64,000 bases of DNA from Aestuariivivens insulae (GTDB taxonomy: Bacteria; Bacteroidota; Bacteroidia; Flavobacteriales; Flavobacteriaceae): NCBI RefSeq assembly GCF_022662195.1, contig NZ_JAKMCS010000010.1, forward strand, positions 54,828-118,827. Reading direction: 5' to 3'. This document shows positions 51,914 through 61,375 of the stretch, piece after piece. Under the pieces are notes generated by a model, which saw nothing but the letters and a program-made list of their open reading frames with translations, did not search any database and was not told where the DNA came from. The translations under genes and the position numbers were made by a program. Positions within the stretch are counted from its first letter, which is position 1. Every line of letters starts with the position of its first letter.

Positions 51914-51946
51914 TATAAAAAAAGCTTCCATTTCTGGAAGCTTTTT
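51914..51946 (-). terminator. Terminator after tRNA-Val(UAC)
   Basis: Stem AAAAGCTTCCA/TGGAAGCTTTT with a 4-base loop. On the minus strand it is followed by Ts and lies directly after the tRNA 3' end. The tRNA-Val(GAC) region beyond it would need read-through or its own promoter. Confidence 0.85.
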
Positions 51947-51947
51947 G

Positions 51948-52022
51948 TGGGCGCGAAGGGATTCGAACCCCTGACCCCTTGGGTGTAAACCAAGTGCTCT
52001 GAACCAACTGAGCTACGCGCCC
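51948..52022 (-). tRNA. tRNA-Val (anticodon UAC)
   Basis: 75 nt with A73, CCA not encoded. Acceptor GGGCGCG/CGCGCCC, D stem GCTC/GAGC, anticodon stem CTTGG/CCAAG with loop TTTACAC, and a T arm with TTCGAAT are perfect. Reads GUA and GUG. Confidence 0.97.
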
Positions 52023-52089
52023 TTCGTAATTGGACTGCAAATATAGTCTAGTTTTTCAATTGGCAAAAACTTTTTTTAAAAAAATTAAA

Positions 52090-52833
52090 TTATTCTTTTT
52101 CCATGGTAATTTTTATAACAGATTTCATCTCTTGCCCCATTACCGTCATATCCATTATTAAGTTAGATTCTATAACTGTACCCGTCTGTTTATCAATATC
52201 CATAGTGCCTAACATAGAACCTGTTGCGTTACCTGAGATAACACCATTCACATCTAAAACAACCTTATCTACTTCTATAGATTTTACAGTATAGGTACTT
52301 TTTATGTTTAACCCATTATTATCTTTTTCTGCAGTCCAAGCATACCCAACAGATACTTTCTCTTCTGGATAGACAACACTTTCTACCTGACTGGTAAATT
52401 GATCTATATTAGCTGCTGCACCAGATACGACTTCTACTTTTAACACTTTCCCCAAATTATTGGTCTTAACAGACAAAACCGTTTCTAATAAAGGCTTCAT
52501 TTGCTGGCCCATTTGCTTAGCGTTTTCATCCAGGCTTTCTTCTTCAACATCCGAGTCATAAGCCATTTTCATACCACCTTGCTCCATATGCATTGCTACC
52601 TTGCTAAAGCTTACATTTGTTCCAAAAACAGCGTCTTCTGAAGAGACAACTTCCATTAGCATATGCATATTCATATCCATTGACATGGCGCCACCGCCCA
52701 TGTTTTGGCTCATGTTCATTTTCATGAGATACTTATCGCCTTTATTATAATTTAATCGTAAAAGCGTTGATTCTTGGGCAAAAACAGAAACAGAAATTGC
52801 CAGAATTAAAAAAATAGACAGTAATTTTTTCAT
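52090..52833 (-). CDS. Secreted protein, DUF6263-like
   Basis: 247 residues with a signal peptide ending ISVSVFAQE. The mature part is rich in methionine near the N-terminus (MKMNMSQNMGGGAMSMDMNMHML) and in beta strands. The pattern (RLNYNKGDKYLMKM; VSVGYAWTAEKDN; GTMDIDKQTGTVIESNLIMDM) fits the DUF6263 group of Bacteroidota exported proteins. The function is unknown. The Met-rich stretch could be structural or bind metal, which is speculation. Located right after the tRNA-Val(UAC) gene. Confidence 0.7.
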   Translation of the reverse strand: MKKLLSIFLILAISVSVFAQESTLLRLNYNKGDKYLMKMNMSQNMGGGAMSMDMNMHMLMEVVSSEDAVFGTNVSFSKVAMHMEQGGMKMAYDSDVEEESLDENAKQMGQQMKPLLETVLSVKTNNLGKVLKVEVVSGAAANIDQFTSQVESVVYPEEKVSVGYAWTAEKDNNGLNIKSTYTVKSIEVDKVVLDVNGVISGNATGSMLGTMDIDKQTGTVIESNLIMDMTVMGQEMKSVIKITMEKE

Positions 52834-52898
52834 GGTAAATTTATTTATGGGATTATTTATAGGTTAAGCTACGAATATAGGTTTTTTATTACAAAAAA

Positions 52899-54116
52899 TC
52901 AAAGGATTTCTGAAACTATAAACGTACTCCCCCCTATAAAAATAAAATCGTTTGGAGAAGCGCGTTCTAAAGCCGCTTGATAAGCTTCTTTTACCGATGC
53001 AAAACAATGGCCCTCTATGCCATATACCTCTAAAGCTTTCTGTAATACTTTGGCATCTTGCCCACGCGGAATATCTGGTTTACAAAAATAATATCTGGCT
53101 TTTTTGGGTAACAGGTCTGCTATTGTATTTATGTCCTTATCATTAACTACACCAAAAACAAGATGTAAATTATTAAAGGTTTCTTCCTGAAGCTGTTTCA
53201 TAGTATAAGCAAGTCCTTCCCTATTATGCCCTGTATCGCACACTACTTTTGGCCCCTCTCCTAAAACTTGCCAACGCCCTAGCAGTCCCGTATTTTTAAC
53301 AACGTTTAATAGTCCTTTTTTTAAATTGGAATTTGAGAGTTTAAATCCTTTCTGCTTAAGTTCCAACACAGCTTGCATTACAGTCCTTATATTTTTGGAC
53401 TGATAGGGTCCCTTTAAATCACTCTCCAAAATAGTCTTCACATGTTGGTCCGCAAATACAATTTTAGCGTTGGACTGTCTAGCTAAGTCCTCAAAAACGG
53501 GCTTTGTTTCTTCTTGGGTTTCACCAATAACTACAGGAACATATGGTTTAATTATGCCACCTTTTTCAAAAGCAATAACCTCTAAAGTATGACCCAAAAA
53601 CTGGGTATGATCCAAGCCTATGTTCGTAATCACCGATAACTCTGGCGTAATAATATTGGTAGAATCCAGTCGTCCTCCCATACCTACTTCCACAATAGCC
53701 ATATCTACCTTTTGTTTTGAAAAATAGTCAAAGGCCATGCCTACTGTCATTTCAAAAAATGATAATTGATGGGCTTCAAAAAAAGGTTTATTACGCTTTA
53801 TAAAGCCCATAACAAACTGTTTGCTTACTGGCCGACCGTTTATTTTTATGCGCTCCCTAAAATCTTTTAAATGCGGCGAGGTATATAGCCCCACTTTATA
53901 GCCTGCTTCTTGTAAAACCGATGCCAACATATGGCTTGTAGAGCCTTTACCATTGGTACCGGCCACATGGATAGATTTAAAATGACGCTCTGGAAAGTTT
54001 AAATACGCAGCAAGTTTTAAGGTGTTGGATAAATCTTTTTTGAAAGCCAATTTACCTTGATGTTGGTACATTGGAAGTTGTGAAAACATCCAATTGACAG
54101 TCTCTTGATAGGTCAT
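52899..54116 (-). CDS. folC: Folylpolyglutamate synthase / dihydrofolate synthase
   Basis: 405-residue ATP-dependent ligase of the Mur superfamily, adding glutamate to dihydropteroate and to folates. P-loop GTNGKGSTSH (about 53-62), then GLYTSPHLKDFRERI with the omega-loop region, EVGMGGRLDSTNII, and the C-terminal domain DTGHNREGL ... HLVFGVVNDKD. Located just downstream of the TonB gene (6-bp gap). Confidence 0.95.
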   Translation of the reverse strand: MTYQETVNWMFSQLPMYQHQGKLAFKKDLSNTLKLAAYLNFPERHFKSIHVAGTNGKGSTSHMLASVLQEAGYKVGLYTSPHLKDFRERIKINGRPVSKQFVMGFIKRNKPFFEAHQLSFFEMTVGMAFDYFSKQKVDMAIVEVGMGGRLDSTNIITPELSVITNIGLDHTQFLGHTLEVIAFEKGGIIKPYVPVVIGETQEETKPVFEDLARQSNAKIVFADQHVKTILESDLKGPYQSKNIRTVMQAVLELKQKGFKLSNSNLKKGLLNVVKNTGLLGRWQVLGEGPKVVCDTGHNREGLAYTMKQLQEETFNNLHLVFGVVNDKDINTIADLLPKKARYYFCKPDIPRGQDAKVLQKALEVYGIEGHCFASVKEAYQAALERASPNDFIFIGGSTFIVSEIL

Positions 54117-54122
54117 ACTGTA

Positions 54123-54971
54123 CTACTGACTTAATTTAAAATTAACGCTTACAAATCCAATCTGTCTTGTAGGAGCATTAGAATCTGCCGGCCATTTATG
54201 GGATTGCGCTATTTTTTTTGCTGGTTCTAAAAGGCATTGTGCTGTATTTGTTGTTCCCTTAACACCTGGAATAGCTTCTATAACATTACCGCTTTGGTTA
54301 ACAACAATTTTAACAATCACCATTCCAGACTCATTACAATCTTGTTTCATGGTTTTATACGAAGCACGGCCACGGCCATTTAAACCATAACCTACGCCAC
54401 CACTTCCTGTGCCTTGCCCTCCAAAATAACTTGGTGCATAAGGATCGCCATCCAATTGCCCTTTATCTCCTGCCCTATTATCATTGCCTTCACTACCAGT
54501 TGTTGTCCCTTCCGACTTACTAACACCTCCTATTAGTGCATCCAGTTTTCTTTTCTTCTCTTCCTGCTCTCTTTTTTCTTTTGCAATGCGTTCGGCTTCT
54601 GCTTTGGCCTTAGCTTCTGCAATGGCCTTTGCTCTGGCTTCGGCTTCTTTTTGCTTTTTTATAGCAATGGCTTCTTCATTCTCCTGGGTCAACACTTCTT
54701 CTTTAGCTTCTGAAGATGGCGACGGTTGTGATTTCGAGGCTTCTGGCTGAGGAGGCTCGGGAATTTTTTTAGGTTCCGATTTTACGGGTTGCTTAGGCTG
54801 AATATTGCCCCGGCCAAAATCGCTATTGCCAAAGTTTACCGCTACACCATACTCCTCTGGCGGATCCATATAGGTTGTACCAACCACAAACAACAACAAA
54901 ACAATAATAACAGTAATTAATGCTGTTAATTTTGCTGAATCCTTCTCATGTTTGGTCTCGAAGTATTTCAT
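54123..54971 (-). CDS. TonB-family energy transducer
   Basis: 282 residues: an N-terminal membrane segment (about 15-32), then a Pro/Lys-rich and Ala/Glu/Lys-rich periplasmic spacer (about 60-150, with a long KEAEARAKAIAEAKAKAE-like helix), then a Gly-rich linker and a short C-terminal domain (ESGMVIVKIVVNQSGNVIEAIPGVKGT, VNFKLSQ) of the TonB/TolA type. It transfers proton-motive energy from ExbB/ExbD to outer-membrane receptors. The start overlaps the exbD stop codon by one base. The helical spacer is longer than usual and TolA-like. Confidence 0.88.
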   Translation of the reverse strand: MKYFETKHEKDSAKLTALITVIIVLLLFVVGTTYMDPPEEYGVAVNFGNSDFGRGNIQPKQPVKSEPKKIPEPPQPEASKSQPSPSSEAKEEVLTQENEEAIAIKKQKEAEARAKAIAEAKAKAEAERIAKEKREQEEKKRKLDALIGGVSKSEGTTTGSEGNDNRAGDKGQLDGDPYAPSYFGGQGTGSGGVGYGLNGRGRASYKTMKQDCNESGMVIVKIVVNQSGNVIEAIPGVKGTTNTAQCLLEPAKKIAQSHKWPADSNAPTRQIGFVSVNFKLSQ

Positions 54972-55363
54972 TATTTAGGTTTTACGGCCAATATCACCTT
55001 AAACTTATTTCTATTGGCTATGTCCATGACCTTTACTACGTTTTCAACTGGCACCGATTTCTCGGCCCGAAGTACAATGGTTGGCTTTTCCTGTCCCGAA
55101 AGCTTAGCTAGCAATTCATTTTCCAACACACTTTCACCAACCCTTTTTTGGTCTATATAATAGGTTAAATTCTTTTTAATGCTCACTGCTACCGAACGCT
55201 TATTCTCCGTTTTACCGCTTGCTTTTGGTAATAAAATATCAATAGCATTGGTAGTTACCAAGGTAGATGCAATCATAAAAAAGATAAGTAACAGGAATAC
55301 AATATCCGTCATGGACGACATATTGAATTCGGGAGTAACTTTGTTTCTTCCTCTAAAATTCAT
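54971..55363 (-). CDS. ExbD/TolR-family biopolymer transport protein
   Basis: 130 residues with one N-terminal membrane segment containing the proton-path aspartate (NMSSMTDIVFLLLIFFMIAST) and a periplasmic domain (ILLPKASGKTE ... IVLRAEKSVPVENVVKVMDIANRNKFKVILAV). Works with ExbB and TonB. One base overlap with the TonB gene, 2 bp from the ExbB gene. Confidence 0.95.
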   Translation of the reverse strand: MNFRGRNKVTPEFNMSSMTDIVFLLLIFFMIASTLVTTNAIDILLPKASGKTENKRSVAVSIKKNLTYYIDQKRVGESVLENELLAKLSGQEKPTIVLRAEKSVPVENVVKVMDIANRNKFKVILAVKPK

Positions 55364-55364
55364 A

Positions 55365-56063
55365 TTAAGTAGGCTCGTTTAAGTGATCTAAAAATTCCAA
55401 CGAATTGGCTTCCATTTGATATACCACTTTATCGGTTCTTACCACCAAGTGATTATAGGCCATATAGGCCACAATACCAACAATTAAACCAGCTACTGTT
55501 GTGGTCATAGCTGTATATAATCCGCCTGCCAAAACATCCATTTCTATCGTTCCACCAGCATTGGCCAATTCAAATATTGCTAAAATCATACCAATAACTG
55601 TTCCAAGAAAACCAATCATAGGTGCCGCCCCCGAAATGGTTGCCAAAATACTTACGTTTTTTTCCAACCCATAAATTTCAAGACGTCCTGCATTTTCTAT
55701 GGCTGTGTTAATATCGGCCAGAGGCTTTCCTATTCTCGAAATTCCTTTCCCTATTAATCGGGATACTGGCGAGTTTACTTGGGCACAAAGTACCTGGGCA
55801 GAATCAATCTTACCATTACTCACATAATCTTTTATTTGATTCATAAAGTTGGCATCGACCTTTGATGCTGCTTTAACGGCAAATAAACGTTCAAAGTAAA
55901 TGTAAGTGGCTGCGATAAGCAACAAGAATAAAATAGCGATAATTAACTGTCCTGCAACACCACCACTACTTATTAATTCTATAATTGATAATGTTTTTTC
56001 AACAGACTCCCCATCTGTTAAAACTTCACCTTCTTGGGCATTTTGTAATAATGTAATTAGCAT
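55365..56063 (-). CDS. MotA/TolQ/ExbB proton channel family protein
   Basis: 232 residues with three membrane segments: near residues 33-55, and two around GAAPMIGFLGTVIGMILAIFELA and GGLYTAMTTTVAGLIVGIVAYMAYNHL, the MotA/ExbB core. First gene of the ExbB-ExbD-TonB operon, with folC downstream. This set could energise receptors such as the one at 29.5 kb, although most flavobacteria have several sets. Confidence 0.94.
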   Translation of the reverse strand: MLITLLQNAQEGEVLTDGESVEKTLSIIELISSGGVAGQLIIAILFLLLIAATYIYFERLFAVKAASKVDANFMNQIKDYVSNGKIDSAQVLCAQVNSPVSRLIGKGISRIGKPLADINTAIENAGRLEIYGLEKNVSILATISGAAPMIGFLGTVIGMILAIFELANAGGTIEMDVLAGGLYTAMTTTVAGLIVGIVAYMAYNHLVVRTDKVVYQMEANSLEFLDHLNEPT

Positions 56064-56160
56064 AAATTAAAATTTTATTGCAACTGTATAACGTATCTTT
56101 TTTTGCTAAAGTATAATAAAAATAGTTTTCGATACTATTTTCAGTATTACATTCTAATAA

Positions 56161-56203
56161 AAAAAGAAAAAGATTAACCGTTCGGCTAATCTTTTTCTTT
56201 TTT
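56161..56203 (-). terminator. Terminator after nhaD
   Basis: Long stem AAAGAAAAAGATTA/TAATCTTTTTCTTT with an inner CCG/CGG pair, T-rich on both strands, 57 bp after the nhaD stop. Upstream of the ExbB gene an 8-bp-arm hairpin AAAATAGT/ACTATTTT (56119-56141) lies in its leader. Confidence 0.8.
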
Positions 56204-56259
56204 GTTATTGGTTACCACTTATTGGGTTAATCATTTTATACTGATTTTATGCTTCCCCA

Positions 56260-57651
56260 TTAAAACAATGTTCTGGTAAACATAAAGGCTACTGCTCCAA
56301 CTAGGAAACCTACTAAGGCCAACCATGAAATTTTTCTCAAGTACCAGAAAAAGTCAATCTTTTCCATACCCATAGCTACAACTCCTGCAGCAGACCCTAT
56401 AACAAGCATACTTCCTCCAGTTCCTGCTGAATACGCTATAAAATGCCAAAGTTCATTATCTATAGGTTCATGGAACATCCCTAAACTAGCTGCGACCAAA
56501 GGCACATTATCTATTACAGCTGACCCTACACCTAACAATAACACTACAATATCGGACACTCCACTGTGATGTAGTTCCGTCCCCAACATAGGCATAGTCT
56601 CTTCTAATGTTCGTGCAAAATTAAATAAGATCCCTAAAGATTCTAAAGCTGCTACGGCCATTAATATACCCAAGAAAAATAATATACTTGGCAGCTCTAT
56701 TTTAGACAATGAATAATGTACTGGACTATGGTGTGCATGGGCATCGCTCTCTTCGGCACCATACTGGGTCATACTAAACTTAGAGCTACTATAAATTTCT
56801 GCAAAAACAGCAACAATGCCTAACGATAACATCATACCCACATAGGGCGGTAAATGTGTCGCCATCTTAAATATAGGCACAAAAACTATAGCTCCCAATC
56901 CTAAATAAAGCATGGTACTACTAAACTTAGATTTCGGTTTATCTGCTGTCTCTTCCATCTCTAAATCCCCCTTAAAAGCTGGTAAAAATGAAGCAATTAA
57001 CGAGGGAACAACCATACATAAAAGTGAAGGCACAAATAAATAACCTATTAAATGACCTGTTGTTACTTTTTTACCAATCCATAACATGGTTGTAGTTACA
57101 TCTCCTATAGGGGACCAAGCACCTCCTGCATTGGCAGCTATAATAATTAGACCAGCGTACCATATCCTAACATTTCTATCCTTAACTATTTTTTGTAAAA
57201 TAGAAATGAGAACGATTGTAGCTGTTAGGTTATCTATAATGGCCGAAAGGATAAATGCCAGAATGGAAAAAATCCATAGTATTTTAGTTTTGTTCTTGGT
57301 TTTAACAAAGTTCTTAATTGTAGAAAAACCGTCAAAATAGTCTATAATTTCTACAATGGTCATAGCGCCTAATAGGAACACCAAAATTTCGGCCGTTTTT
57401 CCTAAATGGTGCAATAAGGTTTCTTCCATTAAATGCATCTTTTCGTCTAATGAAAAGCCACCAAAGCCTTCTAATAAAGTATGTTTTCCTGAATCGAACC
57501 ACTGCGGAAAAGTTTCTATTCCAAAGGCTATTAAAGCCCAACAAATGGCCATCATCACCAGAGCCGGAACCAGCTTATCTATTTTTATACTATGTTCTAA
57601 AGTAATAGCTAAATACCCTACTGCGAATACCAAAATAATTGCTGCTTCCAT
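56260..57651 (-). CDS. nhaD: Na+/H+ antiporter NhaD
   Basis: 463-residue inner-membrane antiporter of the ion transporter superfamily, with about 12 membrane segments. Conserved patterns include AIIDNLTATIVLISIL, ANAGGAWSPIGDVTTTMLWI, SAVIDNVPLVAASLGM and GTGGSMLVIGSAAGVVAMG. Exports Na+ and suits a salt-exposed habitat. It lies 8 bp after the amino-acid dehydrogenase gene, so co-transcription is possible. Confidence 0.95.
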   Translation of the reverse strand: MEAAIILVFAVGYLAITLEHSIKIDKLVPALVMMAICWALIAFGIETFPQWFDSGKHTLLEGFGGFSLDEKMHLMEETLLHHLGKTAEILVFLLGAMTIVEIIDYFDGFSTIKNFVKTKNKTKILWIFSILAFILSAIIDNLTATIVLISILQKIVKDRNVRIWYAGLIIIAANAGGAWSPIGDVTTTMLWIGKKVTTGHLIGYLFVPSLLCMVVPSLIASFLPAFKGDLEMEETADKPKSKFSSTMLYLGLGAIVFVPIFKMATHLPPYVGMMLSLGIVAVFAEIYSSSKFSMTQYGAEESDAHAHHSPVHYSLSKIELPSILFFLGILMAVAALESLGILFNFARTLEETMPMLGTELHHSGVSDIVVLLLGVGSAVIDNVPLVAASLGMFHEPIDNELWHFIAYSAGTGGSMLVIGSAAGVVAMGMEKIDFFWYLRKISWLALVGFLVGAVAFMFTRTLF

Positions 57652-57659
57652 ATGCTTAT

Positions 57660-58886
57660 TTAAATTAATTGGCTTAACGCAATTTCAAAAGCTGTTGCGC
57701 TAAGTCCGTGTTTCGATTTATTTTTATTATATACTTTTTCCAGTGCTTGTTTAATTCTATTTGAAGTATCATTAAATATAGCTTCATCTGTCATTTGCAC
57801 ACGACGCTCCATAAAGTAAGCAAATACACGGGCCATACCACAATTGGAAATGAAATCCGGTATTAAACTCACGCGAAAATCGGTATGCTCCATAATAGGG
57901 CCAAAGAATATCTCTTTATCGGCAAATGGTACATTTGCCCCACAAGAGATCACTTCCAAACCACTATCTATCATTTCATCTATTTGATGGATAGTAACTA
58001 ATCTTGAGGCTGCACAAGGCGCAAAAATCTGAGTCTTAAGGGTCCAGATTTTTTCATTTATCTCTTCAAACGGAATTAAATCCTCACTCACTAATGTATT
58101 CCCTTTTTTAGCTAGAAACAGTTTGGTAATCTCTTCAAATGTAAATCCTTCTTCATTAATGAGCCCCCCAACTATATCAATAATACCAACTATTTTAACT
58201 CCCATTTGGGATAAATAAAACGCGGCTGCTGCACCTACATTACCAAACCCTTGAATAACAGCCCGCTTGTCTTTAATGTCTCCTCCATAAATGGTGTAAT
58301 ACTGTTTTACAGCTTCAGCTACACCAAAACCGGTAATCATATCGGCTACAGTATATTTCTTTGAAACATCTGGAGAGTATTGCGGATTTTCTATAACTTT
58401 TATCACACCTTGGCGCAATTGCCCTATTCTATTAATTTTATCAGCTTCGGTAGGTTTAAAATGCCCATTAAAAACACCTTCCTGAGGGTGCCAAACTCCA
58501 CTTTCCTCTGTAATGGGTATCACCTCATGGGTTTCATCTACATTTAAATCACCACCTGTTCCATAATAACTTTTTAACAATGGAGATACTGCTGCATACC
58601 AACGTTCCAATACTCCTTTTTTACGAGGATCCTTTGGGTTAAAATTTATACCAGATTTAGCTCCTCCTATTGGTGGGCCAGATACAGTAAACTTAATCTC
58701 CATGGTTTTAGCTAAAGACAGTACCTCATTCATATCCAAACCTTCTCGCATTCTGGTTCCTCCACCAGCGGCTCCTCCTCGTAAGGAATTTATAACAACC
58801 CACCCTTCGGCTTCAGTTTCGGAGTCTTTCCAGTTAAAAACAATTTCAGGAGTTTTATTTTCGTATTTTTTTAATAATTCTTTCAT
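57660..58886 (-). CDS. Glu/Leu/Phe/Val dehydrogenase
   Basis: 408-residue NAD(P)-dependent amino acid dehydrogenase. The catalytic lysine region is GPPIGGAKSGINF. The substrate-binding GGAAGGGTRM region and Rossmann motif VIQGFGNVGAAAAFYLSQMG are present. The exact amino acid cannot be read from the sequence. I chose the ATG at 58886 (MKELLKKYENKTPEI) over a GTG at 58895. Upstream of nhaD in the same direction, 8 bp apart. Confidence 0.93.
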   Translation of the reverse strand: MKELLKKYENKTPEIVFNWKDSETEAEGWVVINSLRGGAAGGGTRMREGLDMNEVLSLAKTMEIKFTVSGPPIGGAKSGINFNPKDPRKKGVLERWYAAVSPLLKSYYGTGGDLNVDETHEVIPITEESGVWHPQEGVFNGHFKPTEADKINRIGQLRQGVIKVIENPQYSPDVSKKYTVADMITGFGVAEAVKQYYTIYGGDIKDKRAVIQGFGNVGAAAAFYLSQMGVKIVGIIDIVGGLINEEGFTFEEITKLFLAKKGNTLVSEDLIPFEEINEKIWTLKTQIFAPCAASRLVTIHQIDEMIDSGLEVISCGANVPFADKEIFFGPIMEHTDFRVSLIPDFISNCGMARVFAYFMERRVQMTDEAIFNDTSNRIKQALEKVYNKNKSKHGLSATAFEIALSQLI

Positions 58887-59040
58887 GTTTAGCACTAATT
58901 TATTTTCAGCTTTAATTCTTGGTTTACGGGAAGATTAATCTAAGCGTAGCTAAAGCTGAGTCATACTAAAAAAAAATTTGAATTATTACTGTAGCAAATA
59001 TAGAAAACTAAAGTTTTTTTGGGCTAAATTTATACGTTTT

Positions 59041-60105
59041 TTACGGGTAAAATTTATTACCAGAGCTATGATTCTTCGATGCTCCCGTAACACTTTTTAA
59101 ACAATTGGTTTCATTTCTAAGTTTTAATACCCCTAGCAAAGCAAATATTAGTGCTTCTTTGAACTCAACAATTGTCTTTGTAGGAATTACTATGTTACAC
59201 TTTGAATGGCTTTTTATTCTACCTACCAAATAATCGTTATAGGCACCACCGCCTGTCACCAAAACCGAACTCTTGTTTTCTATATGTATTTCTTTTGAAA
59301 TTTGTATGGCAATATGTTCGCAAAATGTCTTTAAGATATCTGGCACATGTAAACCAAAAGCATCTATTAAAGGGAAAACTGTTTTGGTAACCCATTCCAG
59401 CCCTAAAGATTTTGGATAGGGCTGTTTGTAAAATTCCAAATTATTTAGCCTGGATAATAGTTTTTCATCTACTTTTCCTCGTAAAGCTATTAGGCCTTTA
59501 TCGTCATAATTATGCCCTAACTGCTTAACATAATGGTTTAATACAATATTTACGGGGCAAATATCATAAGCTATTCGCTCGTTGTTTAAGCTGGTTGATG
59601 TATTGGCAAAACCTCCAAGGTTTAAACAAAAATCGTATTCAGAAAAAAGCAGTTCATCTCCAATAGGTACCAATGGTGCTCCTTGACCTCCTAGTTCAAC
59701 ATCCTGAACTCTAAAATCGCAAACTACAGTTTGCTCTAATAGATTAGAAATAATAGGCATATTTCCTATTTGATACGTTATTTTTCTTTCCGGTTGATGT
59801 AATGCCGTGTGCCCATGCGAGCAAATTGCGTCAATAGCTTTTATTTGATGTTTGGCAATAAATGCTTTGATGGTGTCGGCCAACAAATATGTATATTCCT
59901 TATCAACCGACTTAAGCTCCTCCATATTATATGATACCAAACGGCTTAATTTATCCAGCCATATTTTATTATAACTTACAGTTTCGGCTTGAATGATATC
60001 AAAATGCCAAGTAGTATCTAAATGAAACTTAACATATACCAGATCAATTCCATCCAGAGATGTCCCAGACATCACGCCAATCACATTATACTCATTTTTT
60101 ATCAT
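59041..60105 (-). CDS. anmK: Anhydro-N-acetylmuramic acid kinase
   Basis: 354 residues of the ASKHA fold. The phosphate-binding loop GVMSGTSLDGIDLVYV is at the N-terminus, then CSHGHTALHQP, NLGGFANTS and VTGGGAYNDYLVGRI. Converts anhydroMurNAc to MurNAc-6-phosphate during peptidoglycan recycling. Divergent from the acyl-CoA dehydrogenase gene, 90 bp between starts. Confidence 0.96.
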   Translation of the reverse strand: MIKNEYNVIGVMSGTSLDGIDLVYVKFHLDTTWHFDIIQAETVSYNKIWLDKLSRLVSYNMEELKSVDKEYTYLLADTIKAFIAKHQIKAIDAICSHGHTALHQPERKITYQIGNMPIISNLLEQTVVCDFRVQDVELGGQGAPLVPIGDELLFSEYDFCLNLGGFANTSTSLNNERIAYDICPVNIVLNHYVKQLGHNYDDKGLIALRGKVDEKLLSRLNNLEFYKQPYPKSLGLEWVTKTVFPLIDAFGLHVPDILKTFCEHIAIQISKEIHIENKSSVLVTGGGAYNDYLVGRIKSHSKCNIVIPTKTIVEFKEALIFALLGVLKLRNETNCLKSVTGASKNHSSGNKFYP

Positions 60106-60151
60106 ATTAGTAAAAATAGAATTTATTATTAATAATATCTCATTAAAATAG

Positions 60152-60159
60152 TATATTTG
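60152..60159 (+). promoter_or_regulatory. -7 promoter element of the acyl-CoA dehydrogenase gene
   Basis: TATATTTG fits TAnnTTTG and lies 36 bp before the ATG at 60196, in the divergent space with anmK. Confidence 0.55.
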
Positions 60160-60195
60160 CTACTATATTTTACCATATCAATAATTTTTTATTTT

Positions 60196-61338
60196 ATGAA
60201 TTTTAATCTTTCAGAAGAACACATCATGATTCGCGATGCCGCTCGTGATTTTGCTCAAACCGAATTACTCCCTGGCGTTATTGAACGTGACAATAAACAA
60301 CATTTTCCCGATGAATTGGTAAAAAAAATGGGGGAACTTGGATTTATGGGCATTATGGTCGATCCTAAATATGGTGGAAGCGGTATGGATACCATATCTT
60401 ATGTGCTCATTATGGAAGAACTTTCAAAAATTGACGCTTCGGCTTCGGTAATCGTATCGGTAAACAACTCCTTGGTATGCTATGGACTTGAAGCTTACGG
60501 CTCCGAAGAACAAAAACAAAAATATCTAACCAAACTGGCTACCGGAGAATATATAGGTGCCTTTTGCTTGAGTGAACCAGAAGCTGGAAGTGATGCCACT
60601 TCCCAAAGGACAACAGCTATAGATAAAGGTGACCATTATATCATAAATGGTACAAAAAATTGGATTACAAATGGTGGCCGTGCCGATGTATACCTTGTTA
60701 TTGCCCAAACTGATCGCGATAAAGGTTCTCATGGCATTAATGCTTTTATTGTTGAACGTGGTACAGAAGGGTTTCATGTTGGGCCTAAAGAAGATAAATT
60801 GGGCATTCGTGGCAGTGATACGCACACATTACAATTCAACGATGTTAAAGTTCCTAAGGAAAATAGAATTGGCCCGAACGGTTCGGGGTTTCGGTTTGCT
60901 ATGAAAACCTTATCAGGGGGACGCATAGGTATTGCATCACAAGCTTTGGGTATTGCTCAAGGAGCTTACGAACTGGCCCTTAAATATTCTAAAGAACGAA
61001 AAGCTTTCGGTACCGAAATATGCAACCACCAAGCCATTGCGTTTAAATTGGCCGATATGTATACTGAAATTGAAGCAGCAAGGCTATTGGTTATGAAGGC
61101 TGCACATGATAAAGACCTAGGTAATAATTATGACAGGTCTAGCGCTATGGCCAAACTTTATGCATCTAAAGTAGCTATGGATGCTACAGTTGAAGCCGTA
61201 CAAATACACGGGGGGAATGGCTTTGTAAAAGAATACCATGTGGAGCGCCTAATGCGTGATGCCAAAATCACCCAAATTTATGAAGGCACTTCTGAAATTC
61301 AAAAGATTGTAATATCGAGGAGTATTCTAAGAGATTAA
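60196..61338 (+). CDS. Acyl-CoA dehydrogenase (short-chain type)
   Basis: 380-residue FAD enzyme introducing the trans-2 double bond in beta-oxidation or in branched-chain amino-acid breakdown. Signature GAFCLSEPEAGSDA, then NGTKNWITNGG, and C-terminal QIHGGNGFVKEYHVERLMRDAKITQIYEGTSEIQ with the catalytic glutamate in IYEG. The start is the ATG at 60196 (MNFNLSEEHIMIRD). Upstream in-frame sequence overlaps the promoter. Confidence 0.95.
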   Translation: MNFNLSEEHIMIRDAARDFAQTELLPGVIERDNKQHFPDELVKKMGELGFMGIMVDPKYGGSGMDTISYVLIMEELSKIDASASVIVSVNNSLVCYGLEAYGSEEQKQKYLTKLATGEYIGAFCLSEPEAGSDATSQRTTAIDKGDHYIINGTKNWITNGGRADVYLVIAQTDRDKGSHGINAFIVERGTEGFHVGPKEDKLGIRGSDTHTLQFNDVKVPKENRIGPNGSGFRFAMKTLSGGRIGIASQALGIAQGAYELALKYSKERKAFGTEICNHQAIAFKLADMYTEIEAARLLVMKAAHDKDLGNNYDRSSAMAKLYASKVAMDATVEAVQIHGGNGFVKEYHVERLMRDAKITQIYEGTSEIQKIVISRSILRD

Positions 61339-61375
61339 AATTCTTTTTTTTGATTTCCAGAAGAATTTTGAGGGA